Below, in pieces: positions 50,431 to 59,882 of a stretch of DNA of 64,000 nucleotides. A model generated the notes under the pieces. The model worked only from the letters and a program-made list of their open reading frames with translations. It was not told where the DNA came from and ran no database searches. Position 1 is the stretch's first letter; every line of letters starts with the position of its first letter. Origin of the DNA: Serinus canaria (lineage: Eukaryota; Chordata; Aves; Passeriformes; Fringillidae). The DNA is taken from positions 94,916,179 to 94,980,178 of the forward strand of contig NC_066316.1 in NCBI RefSeq assembly GCF_022539315.1, in the 5' to 3' direction. The translations under genes and the position numbers were made by a program.

Positions 50431-50518
50431 CTGAGAGCTCGATCCTGTTCTCACTGGAAGCAATGTCAAACTCCCCGTTGACTTCAGGGAGAGCAGGATC
50501 GGGCCCCGAGCTGCTCAG
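50431..50518. repeat. Foldback element, probably an ancient amniote repeat
   Basis: An 88-bp imperfect inverted repeat. The left arm GATCCTGTTCTCACTGGAAG (50441-50460) mirrors the right arm CTTCAGGGAGAGCAGGATC (50482-50500); the outer steps CTGAG/CTCAG and AGCTC/GAGCT also pair, so about 30 of 37 positions can pair. The wording 'gatcctgctcc-act-gaagtcaatgg' is familiar to me from repeated elements in turtle, crocodile and bird genomes, but I cannot name the family with certainty. It sits about 800 bp before the first CpG island. Confidence 0.65.
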
Positions 50519-51289
50519 CCTCCTCCAGCTCTATGCACAGGAGTATGTGTTGTGGAGCTGGGGTGGGAGAAGTAGAAGCTATTCCTTTGTTAACTGCCCA
50601 ATGAGTTGAACTTTCCATGACTTTGTCAACAACAGCGAAGTGCCCTGCAAACAACAACGGTGATAAAAGAACATATTTACCTTGAAAGAGCAGGAAAGGG
50701 AAAGCCGCAGAATTGCAAAACAAAGTAGTCCAAAGGAATTATCTATGCATGCAGTCCAAACGTGCACCTTCAAGTAGGCCACAGTCTGTCAAGCAGTCGT
50801 CTCAGCACCAGCCACCCTGCCTTCCATCTTACGAGATTCACCCAGAAAACTGACAAACCTGCTCCACGACAACAAAACTCTCCTAATGCTTTTGAACGCC
50901 CACCATTTGTTCTCCATTCATCCAATCAACTTTCCACTGCAAATCTTCTCCTGCGACTGAGGCTCAGAGGCAGGATCCCTTCTCATCTGTATGCTAATTA
51001 TTTTGCCACATGGACAAAAGTAATAATGCTTTCAGACAGGAAACCAACGGGCCTGAAGTCGAAAGCAGAAATTAATAAGTTTCCACCACTGAAGGCTGAG
51101 AAGGTGGGCATGCGTGCAGCTCTGTGGCTGATGGATCAGCTGTAACCTCCATTTAAGAGCAACAGAGAGGCGACGGGCTGGAGGAAGCCTAGGCAGCGTA
51201 GCATGCATCAAGCCCTAGTTCCCCTAGAGACCACATTACTGCAGCAGAACAGCATCCGTAGCAGATTGCTGACTTACCCCGCCTGAGCC
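50519..51289. other. Upstream flank of CpG island, no gene seen
   Basis: About 770 bp of moderate GC sequence. A homeodomain/POU-like stretch ATGCTAATTA lies at about 50990-50999. The 127-codon frame at 50762-51145 plus has no recognisable domain. A consensus-like splice donor on the minus strand lies at 51277 (exon GGGG then GTAAGTC) and is discussed with the CpG island. Confidence 0.5.
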
Positions 51290-51540
51290 CGCATCCTTTA
51301 AGCAGCGCGGCGCGCATCCATCCCGCCGGCCCCGCGGCGCGGTGCAGTGCCCGGCGCGGCCGCGCAGGCCCGGCCCCCGCGGCGCGGCGGGAGGCGGGCA
51401 GGGCTGGGGCCGCGCACCCCGGCCGGGCTCCCCGGCGGCGGGGGGCGCCGCGCCGGCGCTGTGTTCCACCCAATGGAGGGGAACGCCGAAACGCCGCAGC
51501 CGCCCGGGAGGGGAGACCGCTAAAAATACTCCCCTGCCGC
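51277..51540 (-). promoter_or_regulatory. CpG-island promoter with possible minus-strand noncoding first exon
   Basis: A compact, very CpG-dense island: by hand I count about 40 CpG dinucleotides between 51305 and 51532. It has GGGCGG/GGCGGG-type GC boxes, no obvious TATA box, and a CCAAT box in CACCCAATGG at about 51467-51476. CpG islands of this kind are the usual promoters of housekeeping and developmental genes. At its lower edge the minus strand has GGGGTAAGTC, a near-ideal splice donor with the intron starting at 51277; a minus-strand transcript starting near 51470-51530 would give a first exon of about 200-250 nt. The frame across this exon is open but resembles no known protein. Strand is inferred from the donor only; a plus-strand or bidirectional promoter is possible. 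Confidence 0.55.
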
Positions 51541-51574
51541 TGTGCTGGCGTAAAATGGTGTCTCCGATAGAGAA

Positions 51575-51603
51575 CCCCCCCCCCCCAAAAAAAAAAAAAA
51601 AAA
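51575..51603. repeat. C12A17 homopolymer junction
   Basis: Twelve C are followed directly by seventeen A at the edge of the CpG island. Such junctions are prone to sequencing and assembly error, so the exact lengths are uncertain. Confidence 0.9.
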
Positions 51604-52019
51604 GTCCCAACAATTAGGTTTCTAAATGTATATTTTAGAGAAAATAATGATCGAAAGCATCACTTTTTCTGCTGGGGTACCTCACCAGGGTTTCTAATTA
51701 ATTCTGCTAAAGCTTTGCTTATATTACCTCTTCACACCATCTTCTCCCCTTTGAAACAAAAGAAATTAACTATTTACAGAAAAAAAGATCAGCAGCCTTA
51801 CACCATTAGCTACTTGCGCAGCTCAACTTCATGTGATCAAGACCCCAACAAAAACCAGGACTCATATGCATAAAGGGCCAGCTTTGCATGTACAAACCCT
51901 TAACAGCATTTCCCCAGCCATTTGACGTGGATTCTGTGGCTCTCGCTGCCTGCCCTTAGCCAGGGACCGCTTTACTAAACGTGTCACAAAGACAATGACT
52001 GGGAAGTGGCACCTCACCG
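51604..52019. other. AT-rich gap between the two CpG islands
   Basis: About 415 bp of lower GC DNA separating the islands. No gene or repeat is recognisable. A half CRE-like TGACGTGG is at 51924-51931. Confidence 0.5.
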
Positions 52020-53290
52020 CCTTCCACGGCTGTGCAGAGGCTTTTCTCCGGCGGTCACCCGCCTGTGGGCAGCGTCCCTGAAGGGCTCGCCCCCAGGCTG
52101 CCGGATGTCCCTGCGACGGGAGCGGCTTGACAGCGGGGAGTCGCTTCGTTTAAACCCGTCCCCGAAATGTCATTTCGGTAGCAGCGTGACAGGCTGTGAT
52201 CTTTACGCGGAGGCGGTGGCTCCCCCCTGCCTTGGCACGACTCCGCACGCCCCCGCGGCCTCAGCCCTGCCGTGTCCCGGCCCCTGCCCCGGGCACCGCC
52301 GCGCCTCCTGCCGGGTCCCGCCCGCCCCGCGCGTCCATCCCCGCAGGCAGGCTGTTCCGCCCGGGAAGGACCCTGGCTAGCGCACGCATTCAGCCTACAC
52401 GCCCTCCCTACAGACACGCGCGCCTGCCGGTGTCGTTGCCCTCCTCGTTGCCATTGTGCTGCTGCAGCCCCCTCCTCCCCGCACCCCTCCCTTCTTCCCT
52501 CCCTCCCTGCCGCGGCTCGCCCTGCTCCGCGGTGCTCGGTGCGGGCAGCCCCGCGGCTGGCAGGGCACCGCGGGCAGCCCCTGCCGGCCGCGACAGAAGC
52601 GGGGGAGTCTGACCCAAAAGTCAGGAGGAACACCCTCCTCAAGCTTGCCCCGGGAGGTAATCCCTCCCGAGCTGTGCCTGACGTGTGAACACCAGACATG
52701 TCGGTTACTGTAGAGGTTGCCATTCCCTCCCCACCCAGCCTCGCCGGCACCACACTGCGCTCTGAAGGGAAGGCGAGTCTCCGTGTACCAGCCCTTCGCA
52801 CCCCAAGCCGTCAGAGCAGCTCCACGGCCGCACTCCGATGGCAGGAGAGGGGTTTAGGGGCGTGGGGGGAAGTTTTTCACAGGGATTCAGGGGAAAGCCA
52901 GCCTGCTGGGGCAGGGACTAACAATAGCAGAGTCCTCACGACATCCACGCTTTTGGTGGAAAACGCAGTGCTTCCCTCAGAAAGCAAGGGGAAAAAAAAG
53001 GGACTTACGTGTCTCTTCCCCCCGCCCCCCCCCCCCCCGCCATCTCCACCTCGCTCGTGGTTTGGGGTTTTTGTTTGGGTTTCTCTTCTATATTTTTTTC
53101 TCTGTCATCTCTGATTACATCTCCCTGCACTCGCAGGGCTCCCCCGAGACAGCGGCGCGGAGCCCTCGGGAGCGGCCGGGCCGCAGGTGCGGACGGGGAG
53201 CGCGGAGGGCACCGCGCAGGGCGGGGGCGGGAGGGGGGAGCCGGTCTGCCGGGAGAAAAGCCTCCTCGGAGCGGGGAGGGAGATCTACCA
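52020..53290. promoter_or_regulatory. Large CpG island
   Basis: About 1.3 kb of GC- and CpG-rich DNA, densest at 52230-52620 and 53140-53280, with a less dense middle. The composition allows long overlapping frames on both strands (248 codons minus at 52055-52801; 138 codons plus at 52196-52612 and 52272-52688), rich in A, P, R and G; none resembles a known protein, and their overlap in several frames is typical of chance frames in CpG islands. A possible plus-strand donor GGGAGGTAATC lies at about 52652, and a weaker minus-strand donor CACGTAAGTC at about 53010. A C6-G-C14 run is at 53018-53038. Best read as a promoter or 5' noncoding exon region. Confidence 0.6.
53018..53038. repeat. C-rich run (C6 G C14)
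   Basis: A 21-bp stretch of C broken by a single G. The minus strand is G-rich and could form a quadruplex. Length is likely unreliable in assemblies. Confidence 0.85.
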
Positions 53291-53796
53291 TGTTTGTGTC
53301 GTAGCAAGGGCATGTCAGTTTGGGTTTTTTCCACACAAATCAACGTAGCCTGAGAAGCACACATGCACACGTGGCGATTAAAGGGCCCCCCTGTAAGTGT
53401 ATAGGGTATCTACACCCCTACAGCTGAATCTCAGCATTTTCTAACGTCAGGTTTACATGCACAACCTTCGGATAATGGTATTTGCATTTGAAAAATCAAG
53501 TCTTCTCCCTCTGCAAAAGCTAGCTTCCTTATGTTCCTAGCTAGGATCTAATGGGATAGTGAACTATGGGGTACACGTATCAGGGCAGGTGTTGTCAAAC
53601 TTTTGGAAGGTGATTTCTATGGGGAAAAACCCCTCATCATCTTGTCCAGCCTTTGTAGTGGCACAAAGAAAAGAGCCAGTGCTTCTCCCACTGAAGACAG
53701 AATATTTTCTCTAATCAGGACAAAATGTACATAAATCTTGTACTGGTGAGTGCTAAGGGGAGTGGGGGAGGCCACTGCATAAATTAGAAGCATTTA

Positions 53797-53830
<34 letters not shown>

Positions 53831-55554
53831 TCTGGAAAGAAATTTGGGAGACTCGTTATTCATTGGCCTAATTATCCTCCATAAGATACTAGGGTATGGG
53901 TTTAATGGTGTGGGTTGGATTCTCCCTCCCCCAGCCTGTGTCTCGTCAGTGTGCATTATCCATGGGGAAAAGGAGATGCAGGTCATGTTTAAGCAGCGTT
54001 AATGAGAGCACAGTATTTTTCCTGCAGGTTAAGTTGGCCAGGTTAGCAAACCTCAGGTAAAATATGCTTGAAAACCTTCAATTTCTTTTACTTTTTGGCT
54101 AGTTGCAGTTTTCTAGTGAGTCTTGAAACATTAGACAAACACAGAAAACAGAATTCAAGCATCAGACAAACCCACTACTGTCAATAAGGGAGTACAATTT
54201 CAGCTTGACAGGAGTATTACAAGAATATACCCGCTAACGAGCAGCCTTAATTGGCTTGCATATTGTGGCTGTCACTGTTAAAACCTGTTCCTATGCAATC
54301 CTATTTTATACATCCCTTAAACATATAGTTCTCTAAAGCAGTTAAGGAGACAATACTCAGTGGGCTTTTGATTTTGAATGAAAAAGAAATGAGAAGAAAA
54401 GGAAACAGAAAAAATAGGAAACCCTATTAAGAATATAGTATCAGTGACTGAGAACCTATGTGAAAGTCATTGTAGAAAATATCAACTGACTTTTTTGGGT
54501 TAAGTGCACTTTCTCAGTTTTGAAGATAAATTGTTATTTATCCATAGATTGCAGTGGCTGCAGATATTTCTCTGACATTTACTACACTCAAATCCTTTAA
54601 GATACAGTGTGTTCTTAACCAATCACCCCTTTATTTCAGCAGGACACTTTCTCTTAAAAGTATTTTGAATTTAGTGGTTTGCAGGAGTTCACTGCTTGTC
54701 CTGGCAAATCCTTCACACGCTAGAGTTTAATGTGTGGCTTCAGTTTTTCCAGTTCAGGGTCACGCTCATAGAGAATACAAATGAAAGAGGAGACGGTAAA
54801 AAAAAAAGTTACTGCGCATGTGCAATTGGCTGTTATTAAATGATAACAATGTATCTTGTAGATAATAAAAGTAAAAATACCAAATAGGGCAGAGCCCCAG
54901 TGCTACATAAAGTGACTGACTTTAAGGAAGTTATTCCTAGTCTGATTTAAAACTGCCTAACCTGAGAACTTGAATATAAAATAGTGTTGCAACTGAAGAC
55001 TGCAAAAGTCATTTATATGTATAAGAAGACCTTAGAAAGATCTTCCAGATCAATTTTAAATCAATAAAATGCTTCCTATTGTCAAACTCTGGAAAATGGG
55101 CATTTGCAGAGCAGTTGCAGGAAAGACCCTGTGCACAATAGTGTTGGTGAGGGCAAACATAATTTTTGAGGTGATGAGGTGGAGTATGCTGGGAGGAGTT
55201 TGCACAAAAAAAACCCCAAAAAACCAAGCAAACAAAAAAACCCAAACAAAAACCAAACAGATAAACAACAGCATTTAGCTCAACAAAGCAATTTTTACTA
55301 GGATAAAAAAGTCTGGCTAAGTATGACAACACCTGTAATGTCCCTCACCTTCTGTGAGTTAAATAGCACTGCTGCACAGAAGTGCTGTTTAAACTCCAAC
55401 TGCCCCATGGATCGATCCCAGAAAACAGAATGCAGACAAAGACAACTCTTAGAAGAGAGGAAGAATTTAAAAGCATTTAAAATAAGAGACTGGTGCTTCA
55501 CCACAGCCATCTTCCCGCCACCTAATTAGAAGGCATGAAGCCTCTCCTGCCTTT
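53291..55554. other. CpG-island shore and AT-rich DNA
   Basis: About 2.3 kb. It holds an inverted octamer ATTTGCAT (53480-53487), an A30 run (53798-53827), an NRF1-like TGCGCATGTGC at about 54813-54823, and an A/C-rich low-complexity stretch at 55205-55270 (AAAAAACCCC and AAACAAAAACC types). Frames in the last stretch (55009-55332 minus, phenylalanine-rich) reflect low complexity. No exon recognised. Confidence 0.5.
53798..53827 (+). repeat. A30 homopolymer
   Basis: Thirty consecutive A, followed by GAGTCTGGAAAG. There is no recognisable retroposed body upstream, so a simple homopolymer is more likely than the tail of a processed copy. Confidence 0.85.
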
Positions 55555-55690
55555 ACCTCCGGGAGCAGTCGCTGGGCACGGGGCCGGTGAGCGCGGACAG
55601 CTCCCGGTGAGCCGGACAGCTCCCGGTGCTGAAGGAACCGCACCGACGCGCCGAGGGGGGCGGCGAGGGCTGGGGCTGAATGGCGCTGTC
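55555..55690. promoter_or_regulatory. Small GC-rich, CpG-containing patch
   Basis: About 135 bp with many CpG, including a near-repeat of GACAGCTCCCGGTG (about 55597 and 55616). It directly adjoins the homeodomain-motif cluster at 55696-55758. The plus-strand frame 55535-55753 ends with an ATG in good context (ACAATGG) and MAANSKSCYNHINEINQ; I recognise no such protein and treat it as chance. Confidence 0.4.
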
Positions 55691-55960
55691 TGCAGAACAA
55701 TGGCAGCCAACTCCAAATCCTGCTATAATCACATTAATGAGATTAATCAGTGAATTAGCAGCAGTCAAATGTCAGGGTGGAGGGGAGGAATCCAACCAAG
55801 CTCGGTAATTAACTTTTGGGGGGCAGGGAAAGGGAATTGACTGCGTTATCTGTTAGGCTTTTCCCGAAGTTTAGCAGGTTTTATTCGCCAGCCTTGGGAA
55901 GATGCTGACAATTCAAGTGGAGGGGGGAGGTGGGGATAAGACGGAGACCTCAACCTTTGT
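55691..55960. promoter_or_regulatory. Candidate conserved enhancer with homeodomain and SOX motifs
   Basis: AACAATGG (SOX-type) is at 55696-55703. Within 33 bp at 55726-55758 there are TAATC, ATTAATGA, the palindrome GATTAATC (55741-55748) and GAATTAG, all TAAT-core homeodomain sites. GTAATTAAC follows at about 55806-55814. Such spacing is typical of developmental enhancers. Conservation cannot be seen from one sequence. Confidence 0.4.
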
Positions 55961-57959
55961 GTGCTACAAGACAGTTTGCTAATACACAGTATCCCATTAC
56001 TTCCAGCTGAAGTCCATTGAGGAAACCAGCACTGTTTCAGACACCCTCGACTCCCTGCAGCTGCCAGGGCTGCACTGGGCTGAGCTCAGAGTATGAAACT
56101 AGTTCTGTGAGCTAACTTCCACCACAGATTCCCAACAGGCATGATAAATATGGCGGATGCCAAAAAAGCATTAAATCTTACTCCTTTTTAAAAATGTATA
56201 AGGAAGATACTCTTTCTGAAATCAGAGTGATAGAAAAAAAGAGTTCCCTTTAAACGACTATCAGTGATAGATTATCACAACAAATTAATGCTAGGTCTGT
56301 TGCAGAGTGTCTTCTAAAACAATCAAAATTAAACTCATAAAAAATAGGAAATTTAATCAAGTAATTTAGGGTAAGTTACTTAATGTCGACAACTCAGACA
56401 TCTGGTCTCTACCTGCCCTCAATAGAAGTGAAACTTCTCATCACCTGAAATCCAGCACCCATGACCATTTCTCCATCGCAAGTGTGAAATATAAAAAAAT
56501 ATTCCCCATAGATTACAAATAAAATCCATAAGTATTTATTTGCAAGAAAGAGAGTACTGCATTTCTCCTTTTCTACCTTTAAAGGAATATTATCAACCAG
56601 GCAAAGCATTTAACATATAAAAAGCCTACTTTTATCTCCAAATTACTTCTTCAGAAAACAAATAAAGGTTTAAAAAAACCTCCTCTGCCTAGATGAGGCT
56701 GTGCACATTGGTCAGAACTCAGAAGAAAATGCTATTCTGTTCCATTGAGTTTAATCTTTGTTAGTGACAATTAAAAGAAACAAACCTGTGTAACACCTCT
56801 TCCATAAGACACTAGGTAGTTTCTTTTTTACTGACATAAGTTGTTTTTCTTTTATATTGTTTGTCTACATTTTAGCACTAAATTAATAAGATCAACAGAT
56901 CTTCACTAAATGTATATGGACTACTTATCGCAACTATTTTAAAGTTGAAGTACATACTGTGATGTTTTCAGAGAGTTAACTGAATTAACCACTCCTTATT
57001 TGCAAAGCTTCTTCTCTTTAAAGAAAATGCATTACAGATATGAAACATTTAAGACAGTGTTGTTTTTTTAAAAATGCTACTCTTATACAAGTGTTCCCCT
57101 TAAAAGTACAAATACATTGTTTTCAAAAGTCATTTTAGTGCAAAATATGGTATCTTACGTTCTTTTATTTAATTGCATTCGGCTGTCATTGAGCATTCCA
57201 ATCTGTGAAGCTTCTGTCTCGGGTTCTCCATATCAAACAAGTACTGTCCACATGCAGCAAGTTTATATAAACAACAACATGCTTAATGCATGCAACATTA
57301 TGCAGTCATATACTAAACACATTCTTTAGGACTTTTTTATCAGCTATTCTACAGCCCAATACAATTTCAGCTGCACAGCAGTATTGCCAGAAGAACTTGA
57401 AAAGAGCAAACAATGGACATTTAAGTACAAGCCACAGAATGACTACAAAAATCACAATAATCTTCCCAGTTAGCTGCAAGAATCAACCCCCACCCCTCAC
57501 AAAACACAGCCCACACCTGCACTGTTAACCATTTGCAAATTAAACATAAGCAAGACATTTCAGCATGGTTAAGAAACGCCCTGGCTTACTACAACTTTGA
57601 AAGGATGAGGAGTAAGAAGCATACCACAGAGACCCAGAAAAGGCTGCTTTTTTCTTCACTGAACACAGAAAAGATACCCCATGTTCCAGGGAATTAAAAA
57701 AAATATATATGTATATATATTAAAATACACCCACCAACACTGAGTAAAAAAAAACCAGGGGGGCTTCAAGAAGACTGCAGGGAAAAAGCTCTCACTCTCT
57801 TTAGTGTGCAGAAGCTTAGGGGGAAAAAATGTCGCCCTGGCAGGAATGACAAATGCAGTAGGATAGGCTAGCAGGCCTGAGGGATCTGTTTTACTTCCAC
57901 ATACATCCTCTAATGCACGCACTCCCACTCATCCTCTCGAGATGCCTTTTTTTTTCCTT
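55961..57959. other. AT-rich DNA, no gene seen
   Basis: About 2 kb. A perfect YY1-type site AAATATGGCGG is at 56146-56156. A TATATA-rich run lies at 57703-57722. Frames of 66-90 codons have no identified domain. No interspersed repeat recognised. Confidence 0.5.
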
Positions 57960-58250
57960 CACTTTTTTTTTTTCACCAGCTCCAAATCCCCGGCATATGA
58001 CCTTCTGTTAAATAGATAAAAAAAAATTTGCTTATCAGTCATGCAAATGAGGCTGAATTCATTTTCCACAACAGATGGCCTCATAGATAATGATGATGGA
58101 AGAGAGAAAATTGAATGTCTCTCACAAGGTGGTCATGGCAACCAAGAGCAGAATAATATCAATAATAAGCTCACTGCATAATAAGGTTGTCAATCCCACA
58201 AATCAAAGTCTCCAGCTAAATCAGGTATCCCACCCCCCGCTAGTTATCAG
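57960..58250. promoter_or_regulatory. Candidate conserved enhancer with POU, E-box and TCF motifs
   Basis: The stretch has features of a conserved noncoding element: a perfect POU octamer ATGCAAAT (58041-58048), an E-box in ACAGATGG (58071-58078) of the type bound by proneural bHLH factors, CTTATCAG (58031-58038), AT-rich ATAATATCAATAATAAG (58153-58169), and ATCAAAG, the TCF/LEF core (58202-58208). It has no repeats and no long open frame. The combination suggests a neural developmental enhancer; this is inference from motifs alone. Confidence 0.45.
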
Positions 58251-58481
58251 GTAAATAGAGAAATAGAGAGCATCCTTTTTCTTTTTAAACAAGACACTGG
58301 AAAGAAATTGTAGCTCCCGAGCTTCCAGGGTAAGAGGGGAAGGAAGGAGCAGAAGAGATTTTTCTTCAATAATTGTGTTTTATTTAATGATTCTGGGAGG
58401 GGGGTGTTGGATATATACTCCTATTTTTCCCTTTTTTTCTTTTTAAAAAATATTATTACTTCTACAGACAGGGGGATATTT

Positions 58482-58524
58482 TTGTTGGGTTTTTTTGTTT
58501 GTTGTTTGTTTGGGTTTTTTTGGT

Positions 58525-58567
<43 letters not shown>
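58482..58567. repeat. T/G-rich low-complexity tract ending in T41
   Basis: GTTGGGTTTTTTTG-type sequence leads into 41 consecutive T at 58527-58567. The reading frames through it are polyphenylalanine and meaningless. It separates two candidate regulatory blocks. Confidence 0.88.
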
Positions 58568-58570
<3 letters not shown>

Positions 58571-58599
58571 GGGAGCACTGGTTTGTTTTTTTAATACTG

Positions 58600-58920
58600 A
58601 GGCTAGTATTTTGAACTGTATCTGCTGCCTGCTGCCGAAGCCTTGCCTCCCCTCCCTGTGTCTGATGTGGAGTGCTGCATTGATGCAATAGCAGCTCGCC
58701 TCAGGCTTTCACCTTGGCTCCCAGGGGGCCATCCCGCAAAATGAATCAGCAGCCATCCTGAGCAGACTGATTAAAATGAAAATGGCAAGGCACATGTCTG
58801 GGCGGAACTAGAGCTGAGCTGCGCTGCACTGCCTGTCTGGCAAGCATGCTCAATATAGCTTTTGCTAATAATGGCTTACCGCCTTTCGGGTTTTTAAAGG
58901 TATTACCGTCGACCCTTCCC
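58600..58920. promoter_or_regulatory. Candidate conserved noncoding element
   Basis: About 320 bp of complex, repeat-free sequence with balanced base composition. Motifs: TGATGCAAT (58681-58689), a C/EBP-ATF composite type site; TGAATCAGCAG, a Maf-like half site at about 58742-58752; TAATAATGG. No open frame has recognisable content. Taken as a possible enhancer; alternatively unique noncoding DNA. Confidence 0.35.
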
Positions 58921-59209
58921 CCACCCCCTAAACAGATAACGGTGCTGGGGGCTTTCCCCCCCTTCGCTGTGTACTGCTCACAGCTAGAGTTTGCCAGACT
59001 GACATGCAGTGATTGTGAAAAGACACACTTGCTTTGCAAGGATTTTCTTCACAGATGTGCTGAAAGACCAAGAAAACATATTAACATGCAGCTATAAATT
59101 ATGCCCAGATATTAGCTGAGAAAGAAACCTCAGATGAAGAGGAAAGCTCAACCACTACCAGACACACCATTTTCACACACACCACACCACCCCCCGCCCC
59201 TGTTTTTTA

Positions 59210-59490
59210 CACCTCAGCTTGCATTGGCACCTTGTGCATTATGCATCACGAGAAAATGACTGCCAGTAAACGCAGAGCAGCTTCCTGGAGCTCTCTCTGC
59301 CCTGTGCTTGACACACTCAAGCTGGATCTCTAACCCCCCCCACAGTCCCCAAGCAGTTGAATGCGTGCATAGAGAAAGAGCCATTTAAAGTGCGCATCTC
59401 CTGTAGTCCTTTAACAAAACAGAAGTATTTTGCAGCCAGCTCCGGTGTGCAAACCCAGCATTGACAAAGCATCAAACATCAATCCATGTG
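59210..59490. promoter_or_regulatory. Candidate conserved noncoding element
   Basis: Complex sequence including GCATTATGCATCAC, ACCTTGTGC and, near the end, ATCAAACATCAATCCAT, whose reverse contains GGATTGATG, a PBX/HOX-like core. A C8 run is at about 59334-59341. No gene recognised. Confidence 0.3.
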
Positions 59491-59683
59491 TGTGGGGGAT
59501 CTGAAACCTGGGAAGACTGTTGTTTCATGAGATTTGGGAATTGCTCTGCCTGGGGATTTTTGGTGGTGTTTTTTTAAGCAAGCAGTGGCATATCTCTGGA
59601 AGCTGGCGTGTATGTGCAATACATATGCACATACACCCCGATGTGCCTTCGGTTAAGCCTTGCTTTTAAACCACTGGGATTAT

Positions 59684-59731
59684 TTCCTCCCCCCCTCCAC
59701 ACCCCCCCCACTTTCTTCTCCCCCCGCCCTG
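59684..59731. repeat. C-rich tract, quadruplex-capable on the minus strand
   Basis: Several runs of five to eight C within 48 bp (CCTCCCCCCCTCCACACC and CTTCTCCCCCCGCCC types). On the minus strand this gives at least four G runs of three or more, meeting the usual G-quadruplex pattern. Confidence 0.7.
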
Positions 59732-59814
59732 CACTCTAGCCCTGTTACTGCAGTGTGAACCAGAAATCAATAGGGCTTCTCTAATGGAGGTTCCAGCTGC
59801 AGTTGGCTGTGCAG

Positions 59815-59875
<61 letters not shown>

Positions 59876-59882
59876 TACACAC
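59815..59882. repeat. CA microsatellite, GCGCGC then (AC)25
   Basis: GCGCGC at 59815-59820 runs directly into 25 AC units (59821-59870) and then ATACATACACAC. Alternating purine-pyrimidine sequence over about 60 bp is a classic Z-DNA former. Histidine/threonine and valine/cysteine reading frames across it are artefacts. Confidence 0.95.

Noticed and set aside
52055..52801. 248-codon minus-strand frame in the CpG island
   Set aside because: GC-rich DNA has few stop codons. Several overlapping frames of similar length exist on both strands, and the A/G/R/P-rich protein matches nothing I know.
53000..53290. Minus-strand first exon ending at the donor near 53010
   Set aside because: The exon end (CAC before GTAAGT) is a poor donor context, and a C14 run lies inside the exon; not strong enough to annotate.
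55205..55270. Telomere-like AAAACCCC stretch
   Set aside because: Units are irregular (A and C runs of varying length) and do not match the vertebrate TTAGGG repeat; read as low complexity.
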